Counted from the first letter of the stretch, positions 1-11,159 are shown. The stretch: DNA of 64,000 nucleotides from Rutpela maculata (GCA_936432065.2 OW386285.2:100817869-100881868), one strand, 5' to 3'. Made by a program: numbers and translations. Notes: a model not told the origin generated them from the sequence alone.

Positions 1-586
1 CCAGTGGAAGTGTAGTATAGACAAAAAAAATTTTGAAATTTTTTATTGTTCAAATAGGCTTAGAATGTCATGAGGCGTCCAAATTTTAAGTTTGAGCAAA
101 AAAAATTTCTGTCTGTCTGTAACTTTTTTTGTGCGCACGATTACTCTGGAACCGTTTAAGATATTGACTTGAAATTTGGTATTTTAACGAGATCTGGAAC
201 TAGATTATATTTTGATCTTATTCCGTTGAAGGGTTAAATTTGGGGTAAATGGGGGTAAATAGGTAAATCAAGCAAGTAAGAGTCCATAAAATTGGTATTT
301 GGTATCAAAGAAACTAAGGTCTCAAAAAAATTTCTGGCATTAGCCACTCCCATTACCAACCCCAACCCCATTATTAAATTGTTATTTAGTGTGTGTACAA
401 GAGCCAAAGGCCTTGAAATTTTTTTTTACTTTATCCACCTCCACTACCACCCCCCTTTCACCACCCCCACCCCCACTACCGATGTGGCATATTGTTTTAT
501 AAGTTTTTGGGTTAGACGATTTCAAATATTAAATTATTAAAGTTTTATAAACAATTATTTCCACATACAAATCTTTTTCTTTGTGA

Positions 587-645
587 GAGACTTGGATAGA
601 AAATCTGGATGTGGAAGTAGTGATTCCTTGGGCAGCAGTTTTTTC
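587..645 (+). repeat. Dispersed repeat core, copy 1 of 3
   Basis: The core reads roughly AGACTTGGATAGAAAATCTG, then GGATGTGGAAGTAGTGATTC, ending in GGCAGCAGTTTTTT. It recurs at 60567-60625 on the same strand and at 32779-32837 on the other. The first part can form a small hairpin. In the 60.5-kb copy AGACTT and AAGTCT pair perfectly around a 7-base loop. A conserved short hairpin near an end would fit the 3' terminus of a Helitron/Helentron-type element, but the boundary is not proven. Confidence 0.6.
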
Positions 646-1676
646 GTTTTGTTGTATGACTTCATCTTTACCTGCTGCATCTAAGGTGAGGTCATCTGCA
701 AATCTGAAGTTAGAAATCTTGGTTCCTGTAGCTACTCCACCCTGCTAATCTTCGAAACACATGTAGCACCACGTGTTCATTATACTAGAGGACATAATCG
801 TCTTTAATATCTATAATTGATGTTAAGGCGGATTGGCGGCAGAACACATCCCTAACCCTGTCTGACGCCGTTGTCAGCTTTACATTTGTCGGAGTTAATG
901 TTATCTACCTTCACCAAGCAGTTTTTATCATATAGTCGGCGAATAAGTATCTCCAATCTCCATCTCCAATAATACAGTCCACAGTTTGTCCCATTCCAAT
1001 TATCATAAGTGACAATATAAACAGAATATGACAAGTAGCAATAAAAACAAAATAAATCGATGTGTAAGAGGTTCTTTTCCAAATACTTTCAATTTTACTG
1101 TATTTATTCTATATTTTGAGAAGGACTGTATAATGTAAGTCGAAGATTTTAAATTATGAATTCTTATTTAAGGCAATTATTGATAAGCGCTGCTTACAAA
1201 AATATTATAAGACTAAAATGCAGTACAACCATCAGTACCATCACAAACAGATCGACAGGTTAAATGTTGGAGAGATCAGTTTCACTTTTACTTCTCACAT
1301 CACTTCAAAGGATTTAATTACTACCATGACATACTTTCAGTGAGAAAATATAAACAAAAAGATCAATATTAAATAAAAGCTTCCTGCCATTAATATAACA
1401 TAAGGCGTATTTAACATAATTATCGTAGATAGTCCATAATTTATTTTTGAAATATATGGACATAGGAATGGGAATATATTATTGTATTATTCATAATTAC
1501 GTAATATTTCCGACCTTAACTACAACCGTTAGATCGTATTGTAATGAAATGTGATAATATTCAATTTTAAAACTAGTTTTCTGCATAAATACATTTTTTA
1601 ACAGAACTGTAAGAAAAGTATGATTTTGCAGTAAAAATAATTGAAACAGCCTAAACAGAACTATAGATAACGTTTA

Positions 1677-3490
1677 TAGTACAGTAACCAGAGGTTTTAA
1701 CGTCGAAATAATGTCATATTGAACGTATTTCGTTCATTTTTGGCAGTATAATAGTAAATGCTTCACAGAAAAGTTTCTATATTGTGCGGGGGCCTGCTAA
1801 TTTAGAGGGGGTGGATGCCACCCCCCTCAGGGAGTGGCACTTAAAAAATATATATTTATTGGAGCTGAAATATAATCAAATTTTAAGAAGAATAGGTTCT
1901 ATGCAATGTTTCACATAAATTGATAGTTTTTAAGTTATAACGACTTCAAAATTGCGATTTTAGCTTCAAAAAAATGTATTTCCAAACGGCTTTCGTCAAG
2001 TATCTCGAAAAGTATTACTTTATCGAAAAAATGTTACAGACCAATTACAGAAAGTACCTACAAACTGGGAATTAATTATATTTTTTGTTTATTGATATAG
2101 GATTAATAATTTCGGAGATATTTAAGTTTATATTTGGTATCCAAGTGTTTCGAAATTACCTTTTAAGTTTAAAATGTATTTTTTTCTAAAGCAAGTGCTT
2201 TAAATCAGCAAAAAAATTTGAGCATCTAGGTAATCTTAACGAAAAACTGTATTTGAGATAATTTTTTTTAAATTACTGGCTAATTAGAATAACAAAATGG
2301 CGTCCTTTTTATATAAAAAAATACAAATACGCACATTTTTCCGTCATAACTTCATTTCTTATGCTACAGGAACGAGTAAAAAATAATTTGAAATCGCAAT
2401 TAGTTGTCTTTAATTTCATTTCTTAGCATGCGTGACGTGACGTAGGTGTCACAATTTCTTGAGATATTTAACATTTAAACTGCATTTTTCGTCTCATAAA
2501 CGTTCGAACGCCATTTGTAAACTTTCATACCTCCGAAACTATTAAATCTATGTAAATAAATAAACAAGCGAAATTCATTATCAGTTTATGAGCTTTATTT
2601 TTGGTCTCTACCCATTTTTCAATAAAACTAATATTTATTGAGATATTCAGAAAAGGAAAAAAAAATACGTTTTATCGAAAATACCTTTATAGTTTAAACT
2701 ATTTTTTTCTAAAGCAAGTGCTGTATACAAACCAAAAAATTTGAGTATTTACGTCATGCTATATATTAATGAGAAACAGTGTTTGAAATTCCTTTTTTTT
2801 TAATTACTGGCTAATTACAGTAACAAAATGGCGACGTTGTTATTAAAAAAATGTGTAGATGCACATTGCTTCGGTCATAACTTCTTTGTTTTTTATGCTA
2901 CAGAAACAAATAAAACAAATACTTGAAAGCTTAATTAATAACCTATTATTCTACCTATTAGCATCCTTGACGTAGGTGTCACAGTTTCTGAGATATTTAA
3001 CTCTCACTCTAAATAATTATCTTATGAACATTTGGGTGCCAAATGTAAACTTAAATATCTCCGAAATTATTAATCCTGCATCAATAAACAAAAAATATAA
3101 TTAATTCCCAGTTTGTACTTTCTGTAATTGGTCTGAAACAATTTTTTGATAAAGTAATACTTTTTGAGATACTTGACGAAAGCCGTTTGGAAATACCTTT
3201 TTTAAAGCTAAAATCGCAATTTTGAAGTCGTTATAACTTAAAAACTATCAATTTATGTGAAAAATTGCATAGAACCTTTTCTTCTTAAAATTTGATTCTA
3301 CTTCAGTTCCAATAAATATAAATATGTTTTTGAGAGGGGGTGGCATCCACCCCCTATAAATTAGCAAGCCCCCGCACAATATAGAAACTTTTCTGTGCAT
3401 TTACTATTATACTGCCAAAAATGAATGAAATCCGTTCAATATGACATTATTCCGAAGTTTTGCATATTTTTTACCTCTGGTACTGTACTA
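1677..3490. mobile_element. Long-arm inverted-repeat (foldback-like) element with internal tandem duplication
   Basis: Arms of about 460 bp at 1677-2140 and about 3030-3490 are reverse complements, starting TAGTACAGTAACCAGAGG on the left. Both arms carry the conspicuous G-rich block AGAGGGGGTGG with CCCGCACAATATAGAAAC nearby. The middle is not unique: about 320 bp at 2153-2475 recurs in direct orientation at 2681-3005, sharing TTTTTTTCTAAAGCAAGTGC and GACGTAGGTGTCACA. TTA flanks both ends, consistent with a 3-bp target duplication of the PIF/Harbinger type, but that is weak evidence. No transposase reading frame is seen. Confidence 0.8.
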
Positions 3491-3667
3491 TTAATCGACT
3501 TACAAGAAAAATAATGTTTTCAACTCCACCTGTATGTGTTTTTGTTTGTATATTTGTCCCCGCGTAATTCGAGAATGACTGAACCGTTTATGTCTTCCGA
3601 CAAATGATTTATAATTCTCCCGCTTAGCTTTCCGACACGATTATTACACTCGGATTGGTATCCGATG

Positions 3668-3762
3668 ACCAGTACGGTACGGTAGCGTAGCGGGCTAAAC
3701 CGTGCTGTGTGGCGGGCACGTCTGGTTATACTATCTATTGTGTACTGGGTTCGATCCCAGTT
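3668..3762 (+). repeat. tRNA-like (pol III type) segment, SINE-like
   Basis: GGTAGCGTAGCGGGCTAAA resembles an A box and GGGTTCGATCCC is a perfect B box. The two are about 70 bp apart and no complete cloverleaf can be drawn, so this is not a functional tRNA gene. It follows about 130 bp after a degenerate GTTT/GTAT/GTCC stretch (3528-3556). The same order, a GTYY array and then a tRNA-like segment, occurs in the element at 22872-23577. Confidence 0.45.
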
Positions 3763-3965
3763 CCGTCACTGGCAATATCGGTGGGTAGTGGTTGTTGTCT
3801 GCATTTTCTCAAATGTGTAACCCACTTTCGGAAACGTATTTTTAACCGATTTCAATAACGATATTAGATAACAAGGTGCATATGACCGGACGATGCGCGC
3901 GACAGTGAAATTTTATTTCATAATTTTTAGTGACCTTTTTTTTTGAAGGCGGTTCAATTTTTTTC

Positions 3966-4264
3966 TCGTTTTAGAATGTATAAAATTATATAAAAAAAAT
4001 ATTTTTAAGAAAAAGCTTTTATTTGAAAAAACTTAAAAAGTAAAAATAATTTTTTTTAAATTCATACACCGGGAAACTAAAAGCTTTCGGGACGGTCGTA
4101 TAACGCTATTGCATAGTTACTTTGCTCAACTGACCGCCCCCAAAGCTTTTGGTTTACAGGTGTATGAATTTTAAAAACATTATTTTTACTTTCTACTACA
4201 GTTTTTTCAAATAAAAGCTTTTTCTTAAAAATATTTTTTTATATAATTTTATTTTTTACTTTTT
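3966..4264. mobile_element. Hairpin MITE-like element
   Basis: Arms of about 125 bp (about 3966-4105 and 4128-4264) are reverse complements separated by only about 25-40 bp. Shared blocks include AAAAGCTTTTATTTGAAAAA and the inner GACGGTC/GACCGCC ends. The left arm follows a segment, TGAAATTTTATTTC to GGCGGTTC (3905-3956), that also occurs on the minus strand at about 54370-54435. No coding potential. Confidence 0.75.
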
Positions 4265-4309
4265 AGTCTACTTATTTTATAGACAGACAGACAAAACCCT
4301 TTCATTTGC

Positions 4310-4512
4310 CAGCGCCATCCACCTCTTCCCTCTCCCGTCTTCTCACCCCTCTAACACTACTTCCCACATCTTTCCACATCTTCCCACCTATTCCCACCCC
4401 TTCTCCTCCCCTTTCTTATCTCTTCCCACCTCTTTCCACCCCATCCCCACCTCTTCCCAACCCTTCCGCACCTCTCTCCACCTCTTCCCATCCCTTCTCC
4501 ACCTCTTCCCAC
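4310..4512 (+). repeat. Polypyrimidine low-complexity tract
   Basis: About 200 bp of C/T-rich degenerate repeats of CCACCTCTTCCC-type units. The strand asymmetry leaves a long open frame rich in Pro, Ser, Thr and Leu, which is a composition artefact rather than a gene. It directly precedes the 122-bp tandem array. Confidence 0.85.
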
Positions 4513-4900
4513 GTCCGCCATATTGAATTTAGAATGACGTCACATGGTTTATCGTATTTTACTCGTCAAACCCTTTCATTTGATACCCATATCAAGGGGG
4601 TTGTGAAGAAAAAGGCGATCCGCCATCTTGGAACGTACGCCATATTGAATTTAGAACGACGTCACATGGTTTATCGTATTTTACCCGGCAAACCCTTTCA
4701 TTTGATACCCATATCAAGGGGGTTGTGAAATAAAAGATATTCCGCCATCTCAGGGCGTACGCCATATTAAATTTAGAATGGCGTCACATAGTATATCGTA
4801 TTTTACTCGTCAAACCCTTTCATTTGATACCCATATCAAGGGGGTTGTGAAGAGAAAGGCGATCCGCCATTTTGGGACGTCCGCCATATTGGATTTAGAC
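4513..4900 (+). repeat. Tandem repeat, period 122 bp, about three copies
   Basis: The phrase CGCCATATT starts at 4516, 4638, 4760 and 4882, exactly 122 bp apart. Each unit contains TTTCATTTGATACCCATATC, AAGGGGGTTGTGAA and, in the first three, a GACGTCACAT-like block (GGCGTCACAT in the third). Units differ by scattered substitutions. The array sits between the polypyrimidine tract and a GTYY-type module, so it is probably the variable core of one dispersed element. Confidence 0.9.
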
Positions 4901-4914
4901 CGATAATGGCTATA

Positions 4915-5025
4915 CTATGTTGCATTGTCACCGGACTTATACACGTGTGCCAAATTTCAAAGCTCTAGTCGAAATTCAGCTTGCAAGATTCGACCTAAAC
5001 AAACAAACTAACTAACATACAAACA
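4915..5025 (-). repeat. GTYY-array module, degenerate copy
   Basis: On the minus strand a run of GTTT/GTTA/GTAT units (complement of 4996-5024) is followed about 45 bp later by TGAAATTTGG (complement of 4950-4959). A related copy lies at about 60195-60312 on the same strand, sharing ACACGTGTA and TTGCAAG. See the findings for the wider pattern. Confidence 0.6.
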
Positions 5026-5370
5026 TTGTAAGTTAAATAAAAACTCTTAAAAAGTACTTCGCGTCGAGTTTTGACAATGATTATAATATACCTAGTTATT
5101 TAATTAATTAGTTTCTTACAACATGTAACTTAATGGTTCCAATATTGCAATGACTTAAATTTACTCTTACAATTCTATAGTTTTTACTTTAATTTTCCGC
5201 AAAAATATTGTTTTTATTTCGAATTTGCGTTCTCGAATGAGTTTCTCTCATTTTAGAACAAAGAAGTAACATTTGGCATTCTAAGAAGCACAAATAACCA
5301 AGTTTTGATAACGGAAAGAGAACATTTTTTCGGAAACGTCAACTATTTTAATTTCTATATTTAATATACA

Positions 5371-5660
5371 GGGTGTCCCAGAGCATATGGGGAATCTCTC
5401 TTTTAGGTAAAAATAACACCATATGTTTGTAACTTATTTGGATAGGATGCACCCCCTACTGGGATATGCATCTCTGGGCAAAGCGATTTTTCAATGCTTG
5501 ATAAAATTTTATCAAATTTGGGTTATTGTTATTCTAAATTGACGCCCCTAGGGGGCGTCATATAAAGAAACATATGCATATAAATGCATATGTTTCTTGT
5601 CTATATGTTTTTTGCATATGGTAAATGCATATATGTCTTTATATGCACGTATGCATATAA
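5371..5660. repeat. CAGGGTGTCCCA end-like motif and palindrome cluster
   Basis: ATACAGGGTGTCCCA at 5370-5384 resembles the TA-flanked TIR ends seen elsewhere in this window. Downstream are the CTAG-centred palindrome TGACGCCCC-TAG-GGGGCGTCA (5540-5560) and a dense set of ATATGCAT palindromes (about 5570-5650). No opposite end was found, so this is a truncated or unresolved element. Confidence 0.5.
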
Positions 5661-7187
5661 AGAAACAAAGAATTCTACTATTTATTTCAAATACATGTAA
5701 TGTTTATTACAAAGCTAATACATTTTTAACTTGAAACTATGTATAATTTTCAATGAAGGTTTGGGTGTCTCAACTTGATTATACCCCATTTAAGTTAAAT
5801 ATATGATATTCTCAATTTTTTTGATCATATGCATATATTCAAAAGAAGAATTATATTCTTGTTTCAGATGTATATAATATTTTTTCCAAAAGTAATGCAT
5901 TTTTAAGTTGAAATTATGCATAGTTTATATTTACAAAGCGAATGTTTTGATTTGATTTTCCTCATAAATTAAAGAAATTTATGAAGATTTTGCTTTAGTT
6001 TTCACAAATAAATATATTGTTTCCAACCAAGAAAAATCTTTTCTTTTGAGCAAATAATACATTCAAATTCCTGAACAAATGGGTACATTCAAAATAAGAA
6101 TACTTTTTTTTGTGTGTTGACAATTTAAAGCCTCACATCTCGCTCCACAGTAAGAAATGGTTATCAATAACTGAGTGGCGAATGACAATAAATCAGAATC
6201 AAACAGTATTTATGAAACAGTAATTATTACTAATAAAAATCTGATATAATTTCAATCGGATGCAAATCAACATTTTATCTAGCTGATTCATTGACTGAAA
6301 TAGCTAAAATAGATGGAGTAACGTTATTGTTTTTCCATTACTAATATTCGGACTACGTAGACCACTGTGTGGCTTAGGTATCGCATCATGCATTTCTTAA
6401 ATTAGTCTCTTTATATTTCTTGATCATGATGTAATTTTCAAGCACAATTAACCTCTCGTGTCTCATTGAAAATATTTCGTGTTAATTAAAGTTAAAAAGA
6501 TTACTAAATGGTTCCATTCATCAACACCACAAAGCAGCAGTTAACACTGCAACCTTTGTCCATTATTGAAAATAAAAACGAGACAGTCTTGAGGTCATAT
6601 TAGACAAAAGAAATTCACCATAAATTTCAAAATGTAAACATTTAAGTATTACTGTATTAGTTACCAGACAACGGCCAATGATGGATATTTTGAATGTAAA
6701 AAATACATTCCGACGTTGGAAACTTGCTCATTTGCCTAACATAATTCAATTATTAGTAAAAGTTATTTATTCACTGTTCAGCTGTATAAACTAGAAATTG
6801 CAGCTGCTGGTCAGAACTAATCTGGTTGCATCAGACAATAGTCGGGTTTTCGTCTGACTCACACAATCCACTAATATAATCAGGTCTTTGACTAAAATAA
6901 AAATGTAATAATAATTTTGTTTGACCATTTTGCGTGAAAAATTGCAAAAGTCTTTCAAACTGAGGGTAATGTTCAATTGAAAGTTTCCTGAAATGTACTA
7001 ACAGGATTGGCCTGATTTAAAACATTTTTTAAATTAAAATCACGATTTAAATCAAACTTGAACATTTTTTAAAACATTTCAAATAATGAACAATATGAAT
7101 GAACGTGAAACACAAAATGGGAAGCTACTGGAAGCGTCCAACAAATGTTTGTCTCAATATAACTGAAATAAAAGGAAAAAAGTTACC
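5661..7187. other. No recognisable feature
   Basis: A+T-rich sequence without convincing reading frames, inverted repeats or known motifs. Small open frames here are short and have no recognisable similarity. Confidence 0.6.
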
Positions 7188-7949
7188 GACAGACAGACAG
7201 ACATTCTAAGCCGATTTGAACAATAAAAATTTTCAATTTTTTTTTTGTCGTTACTATACTTCCACTGGATGTGGAAGTAATATTCATAGATTATCAGTTT
7301 TGTCATTGTTACCTACCTGCATCTTATTTAAATTCAATCATTTGTTTTCACTTTCCATATTTGTTTCGTTTCTATTATTACCAATATAAAACGTTTAACA
7401 AGGATTCAAATGTTGCACGCTTATGAAAAAAGAAGGAAGCTAATTTTGTAAAGAAACATAGGAAAACTCTGAAACTACAGATATGTCATTTAGTTTTTAG
7501 AAATTCCTAGACCGTCCGTAAAAATGAATGCCGACTTATTTTGAATGAATGCAAATGTTGCCAATAATTATGACTGCATGTGTTTCTGAAATGTGTAATC
7601 TGACTAAGCACAAGGTTAAGTAAATTTCAAATTATTTATAGCTGGATATGTAAATCAGCTGTAAGAATTGCACTCGCTATTTCAGTTTTTTCATGGTTAG
7701 CATATCTCTGCAAAATGATCAGTTTAGAACATTATCAAGGGAAATAAAAGCTGGAAAGTTGTATAGTTGTAGAATATAATAATAATAATCTTTACTAAAA
7801 ATAGGAAATCGTAATGTACAAAAAGGTACGTTTACGTTAAATTTTACAATCGACATATAAATTGGCTTTCTTTCTCACATTTGACTACGCAAAGTTGACG
7901 TTTATTGAGGAGGTACGGGTAACGTCACTTTGACAAGAAGCATTAAAAT

Positions 7950-8271
7950 ACTTAATGTCCTACAAGTCTGTTATTTTACAATAACCACCCTATTTTGAGA
8001 TACATTAAATGAAAAATAACGCCCTAGGGCGTTATGAATATCTATAACGCCGTAGGGCATTATAAAATTATAACACAACCCAAAACAAGTAAAATTATGA
8101 TAGCGTTATTGACAAACAAAATGCGTTGCTATGCAACGGCGGTGTTTACAAACAATTTTGATTTTTACTCTTTTAAATCAAATCGTTCTGAACATAATAG
8201 ATGTCAAATTAATAAATCGTAAATGTCAAAAAAAAATTCGAATTAAATAACAGACTTGTAGGACATTAAAC
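7950..8271. mobile_element. Small TIR element with a perfect internal palindrome
   Basis: TAATGTCCTACAAGTCTGTT at 7950 and its reverse complement ending at 8271 form about 27-bp terminal inverted repeats. Inside is a perfect 20-bp palindrome, ATAACGCCCTAGGGCGTTAT (8016-8035), followed by a degenerate copy, ATAACGCCGTAGGGCATTAT (8043-8062). A short open frame inside is not protein-like. Confidence 0.75.
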
Positions 8272-8286
8272 GTTGAAGGCACCACG

Positions 8287-8379
8287 GGTGTTATAGGATA
8301 ATGACGCCCTCGGTCGACGTACATTCCCTCGGGCCAGAGGCTGCCGACTTCGGTGCGTTATTATCCTTATAACACCCTT
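8287..8379. repeat. Stem-loop, about 22-bp arms
   Basis: GGGTGTTATAGGATAATGAC GC on the left pairs with GCGTTATTATCCTTATAACACCC on the right (two or three mismatches), with a G+C-rich loop of about 45 bp containing CCCTCGG and CCGACTTCGG. It begins 15 bp after the preceding TIR element and shares its GCGTTAT-type motif, so the two may belong to one larger element. Confidence 0.7.
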
Positions 8380-8654
8380 GATACCTTAATAACTATTTTC
8401 TACGACTGTTAATAGTTATTTGTTTAACTAAGCAGCAAAGTAGTAAATTGACTGCGGCGGCTTTTTTTTAATTCAACTTATTTATTTCTCAGCTTTCCGA
8501 TTATTCGATTATTTTTCAATCATTCAATTACGTTGCTTCATAAAATAAATATGTAAAGATTAAATACAATTTATTTGATAAGACATTGATGAGTGAATAG
8601 TTTTTACTCTTATTGGGGATAAAAAAGGTTTTCATTTTGTATTTAAAAATTAAT

Positions 8655-8866
8655 TTATTGAATATACAAAATAAAGTTTATTTTTCTGTCCTCGTTTTTT
8701 TTCTTAGGTTGATTTCCTGTGTCTGACTCGCTGTCCGTTTCGTCTCGCATTTCTGCGTACAGACAATCATTGTCATCATCGTCATTATTTATATCAACAT
8801 TTTCAATAACTTTCTCATTTTCTTGAATTTCATTTACTTTAAACTGACAGACATCAATAATATTGA
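8655..8866 (-). pseudogene. Possible C-terminal coding fragment, acidic, unknown
   Basis: A minus-strand frame of about 70 codons ends at a TAA. It contains NEIQENEKVIENVDINNDDD, then CLYAEMRDETDSESDTG and a lysine-rich end. The stop codon lies within an AATAAA-like sequence. The upstream edge is an in-frame stop next to a TGTCTGTCAG stretch that could be a splice acceptor. Acidic and lysine-rich tails are common at the ends of both host proteins and transposases. I do not recognise the family, and chance is possible in A/T-rich DNA, although the amino-acid mix is protein-like. Confidence 0.25.
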
Positions 8867-9477
8867 TTTAATTTGTTTTAAACAGCGAAATAAACATCTA
8901 TTCATAACATAACAATAATGCGTGATTGCTTAAATTATAAATTAATTGCAAAAAAAATAATTAATATTTTGCAACGGGACAAAGTGCATTTCATTAAGGG
9001 TAAAAATATGTACTATTTGTCATAATATCGTTAACATGCAGATTTTATATTTGTTTCTACAGTACTTCAAAGTTCGACGATCGAAAAATTCAATTTTTTC
9101 AGTTTCTTGTCATAAAATGGTATTAACAATAAAAAATTCGTTCTTTGCCTATACCTACCTTATAGGGGAGCCCATGACGAAGAAATTGACGGATCGAACG
9201 TTTCTCTACGACCTTTAGAAACGAAGATATAAGCAAACAAGTAAGTTGCAAAATTCATGTTGTTTACAAAAAGTTAAATAACCATTAAAGCCGCCATTTT
9301 GAGTGGTCAACACCATTTTTTTCCGATTCCTGAGGAAATTATGTAGGGGGTAGACTAATTTTTGGCTTGTCCCAAAACTTTCCGAGAAATCGTTATTTTT
9401 TAATCTAAAATCACCGGACTAAATAGATAGACAAATACTACTAAAACTGAGTGAAATTTTATTTCTTACTTTTTACA

Positions 9478-9742
9478 GGGTTCATAGCAGTTTTTCAAAC
9501 TTAAATTTCTTGACTTTTCCAGGTTTTCCAGGACTATTGGAAGGTTTATTCCAGGTCTGATAATTTATGAACAGGGGGCACTGCGGCGTCATTAAATAAT
9601 TGGTGCGAAACTAGAACTCAAATAAAAAATTGTTTTCAAATTCCCTGACTTTTTATGAAAATTACTAATATTCCCCGATTTTTCATTAAATTTTCCAAAT
9701 TCCCTGACTTTTCAAGATCTTCCAGGTCGCTATGAACCCCGT
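9478..9742. mobile_element. TIR element built of CCCTGACTTTTCC-type repeats
   Basis: The left end AGGGTTCATAGCAG and the right end CGCTATGAACCCCG are inverted. Inside, degenerate copies of TTCCCTGACTTTTCCAGG occur in both orientations (9508-9540, 9645-9730). The same internal motif appears in a separate cluster at 61508-61715. The left end sits in a GTGAAATTTTATTTCTTACT context also seen elsewhere, suggesting insertion into another repeat. Confidence 0.65.
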
Positions 9743-9900
9743 TAGATAGATTACTTTAATAATTGTAATTTCCGTTCGTATAATAAATAGCTTAAATACG
9801 ATTTTCAATGTTTCATAACTCGAAAACGGTTAAAGATAGGACTATCATGTCATATTTTTTAAATCAGAAAAAAAGAATAATTCAAAAATTCAACAATATA

Positions 9901-10084
9901 CAGGGCGTTCCATTAAAAAAATATGATTGCTTCTTGTATCCCTCAATTGCTGCACGCCACTGTGCTTCCATTAACTTGCTAAAGAGGTTCAGTTACAGCT
10001 CTACAACTTTCGTCGGAAGCTTTTTTTTTCTATCTCCAATAATAACGATCATAAAGGGTGGCCTAAATATAATGAATAACCCTG
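9901..10084. mobile_element. Short TA-flanked MITE-like element
   Basis: The left end TA-CAGGGCGTTCCATT and the right end AATAACCCTG-TA are inverted around about 184 bp. The TA on both sides fits a Tc1/mariner-type target duplication. Inside there is no transposase-like frame. The end sequence belongs to the CAGGGTG-type ends that recur in the window. Confidence 0.5.
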
Positions 10085-10415
10085 TACAGTGTCCCTGGAT
10101 GGGGTACCGCACTCTTGTAAACATTCTTATTTTTGATTTGTCGAGAAAAAGCCATTCTTGATAAAAAATTTTGATTGTCATAAACAGTTGTCAAACTTAA
10201 GATAAATTATACAGGGTATTCTAAAAATTATGAAATTATGAAATCGACTCAAGGCAAACTACCTACCTTTTTTTTACATTTTTATTGAAAATTTTATTTA
10301 ACAGTTTCTACAAAAATCTACATTCATAATTTTCGCTTTGTTGTAATTTGCACTTAAAACTAAAATCAGGCTGATTGTCTGAAGCCTGTCCAACATTAAT
10401 GTTCACAATTATAGA

Positions 10416-10658
10416 CAGGATAGAATTTTGCAGAGTGAGAGAGAACTATGCATTTATTTTCGATTTATTATTAATATTTTTCTGTTGTACTTGAATATTG
10501 TAGTTCGTCAATGAAAATCGTTCCTAATTTCATTATTAGAGCATGCCATTTAACTATATACAAAATTTATGATAAAAACTGTATATGGTTGTATTTTAAA
10601 TATTTACAATAAACCGAAAATAAAAGCATATTTCCCTCTCACTCTGAAAATCCCATCC
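10416..10658 (-). mobile_element. TTAA-associated MITE, copy 1
   Basis: Ends are inverted: AGGATAGAATTTTGCAGAGT on the left, and the complement of AAGGATGGGATTTTCAGAGT on the right, followed by TTAA at 10659-10662. The interior is the reverse complement of about 40530-40640, including AACTATATACAGTTTTTATA in that copy. The left TTAA is mutated here. The better preserved copy has TTAA at both ends, which points to piggyBac-type mobilisation. No coding capacity. Confidence 0.75.
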
Positions 10659-10915
10659 TTAATTACTAGGTATTTAATTAAAAGACATAAAAAAATATAG
10701 TTTTTATAAAAATGAAAAATTGGTACAGATGTAACGATCACCCTGTATTATGCACACAAACTACATGTTTGATATTTGATTTAAACAAGGAAATGTTTCT
10801 CCGATTATGATGTAAGTATCTATTTGCTCATGTTAAATTATAATAAGGCTTTCTTTAGTAGTTCCGCTTGAGAGATATTGTGAATTCTCCAGTTCTGTTC
10901 GTATAAAACATATAA

Positions 10916-11152
10916 AAAAAATTTTCGGTAGGTACATTTAAAAAAAATGTCGGCCACATTTCTAAACACACCAAACTCACTGCCAAGGATTTAAATTATT
11001 TTCTCTATGCCAAGGATACATTTTCTGGCTATAAAAGTACCCACAGGTTGCTTCGTCCAGGTGCTCGCGAAATCCTAAATTATTTGATTGGTATCCAGAA
11101 AGTCCCCCAGGTTAATCATCTATACCGAAATAACTATTTTAAAGCAGCCTGA
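10916..11152 (+). pseudogene. Open coding-like fragment, unknown family
   Basis: A 78-codon stop-free frame in A/T-rich DNA with protein-like composition. It contains NVGHISKHTKLTAKDLNYFL, then FSGYKSTHRLLRPGAREILN and KVPQVNHLYRNNY. It has no suitable start codon upstream, so if real it is an exon or a broken element frame. I do not recognise it, and chance cannot be excluded. Confidence 0.25.
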
Positions 11153-11159
11153 GTAGGTA

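Larger units (their letters stand above)
1..7268. repeat. Inverted pair of a GTCT-array repeat family (possible 7.3-kb composite)
   Basis: Bases 1-69 and 7200-7268 are near-perfect reverse complements; the outer end reads CCAGTGGAAGTGTAGTATAG. Both copies carry a GTCT array just inside: 111-120 on the left and about 7188-7200 in opposite orientation on the right. The left edge is the first base of the window, so a target duplication cannot be checked. Either this is one large element with 69-bp inverted ends, or two inverted copies of the same 5' end. The second reading is favoured because a separate downstream repeat core of the left copy already appears at 587-645. The interval contains other elements listed separately. 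Confidence 0.55.

Noticed and set aside
3668..3762. Functional tRNA gene
   Set aside because: A good B box is present but no cloverleaf forms and box spacing is too long; treated as a tRNA-like SINE relic. The same applies to 23345-23407.
4306..4728. 140-codon plus-strand open frame
   Set aside because: It runs through the polypyrimidine tract into the 122-bp tandem repeat; composition (Pro/Ser/Thr/Leu) follows from the repeat and there is no domain.
4513..4900. CRISPR-like regular repeats
   Set aside because: Units are long, diverged and contiguous without unique spacers; eukaryotic tandem repeat.
9808..10161. 117-codon plus-strand open frame
   Set aside because: Crosses the boundaries of the TA-flanked MITE at 9901-10084 and lacks any recognised domain.
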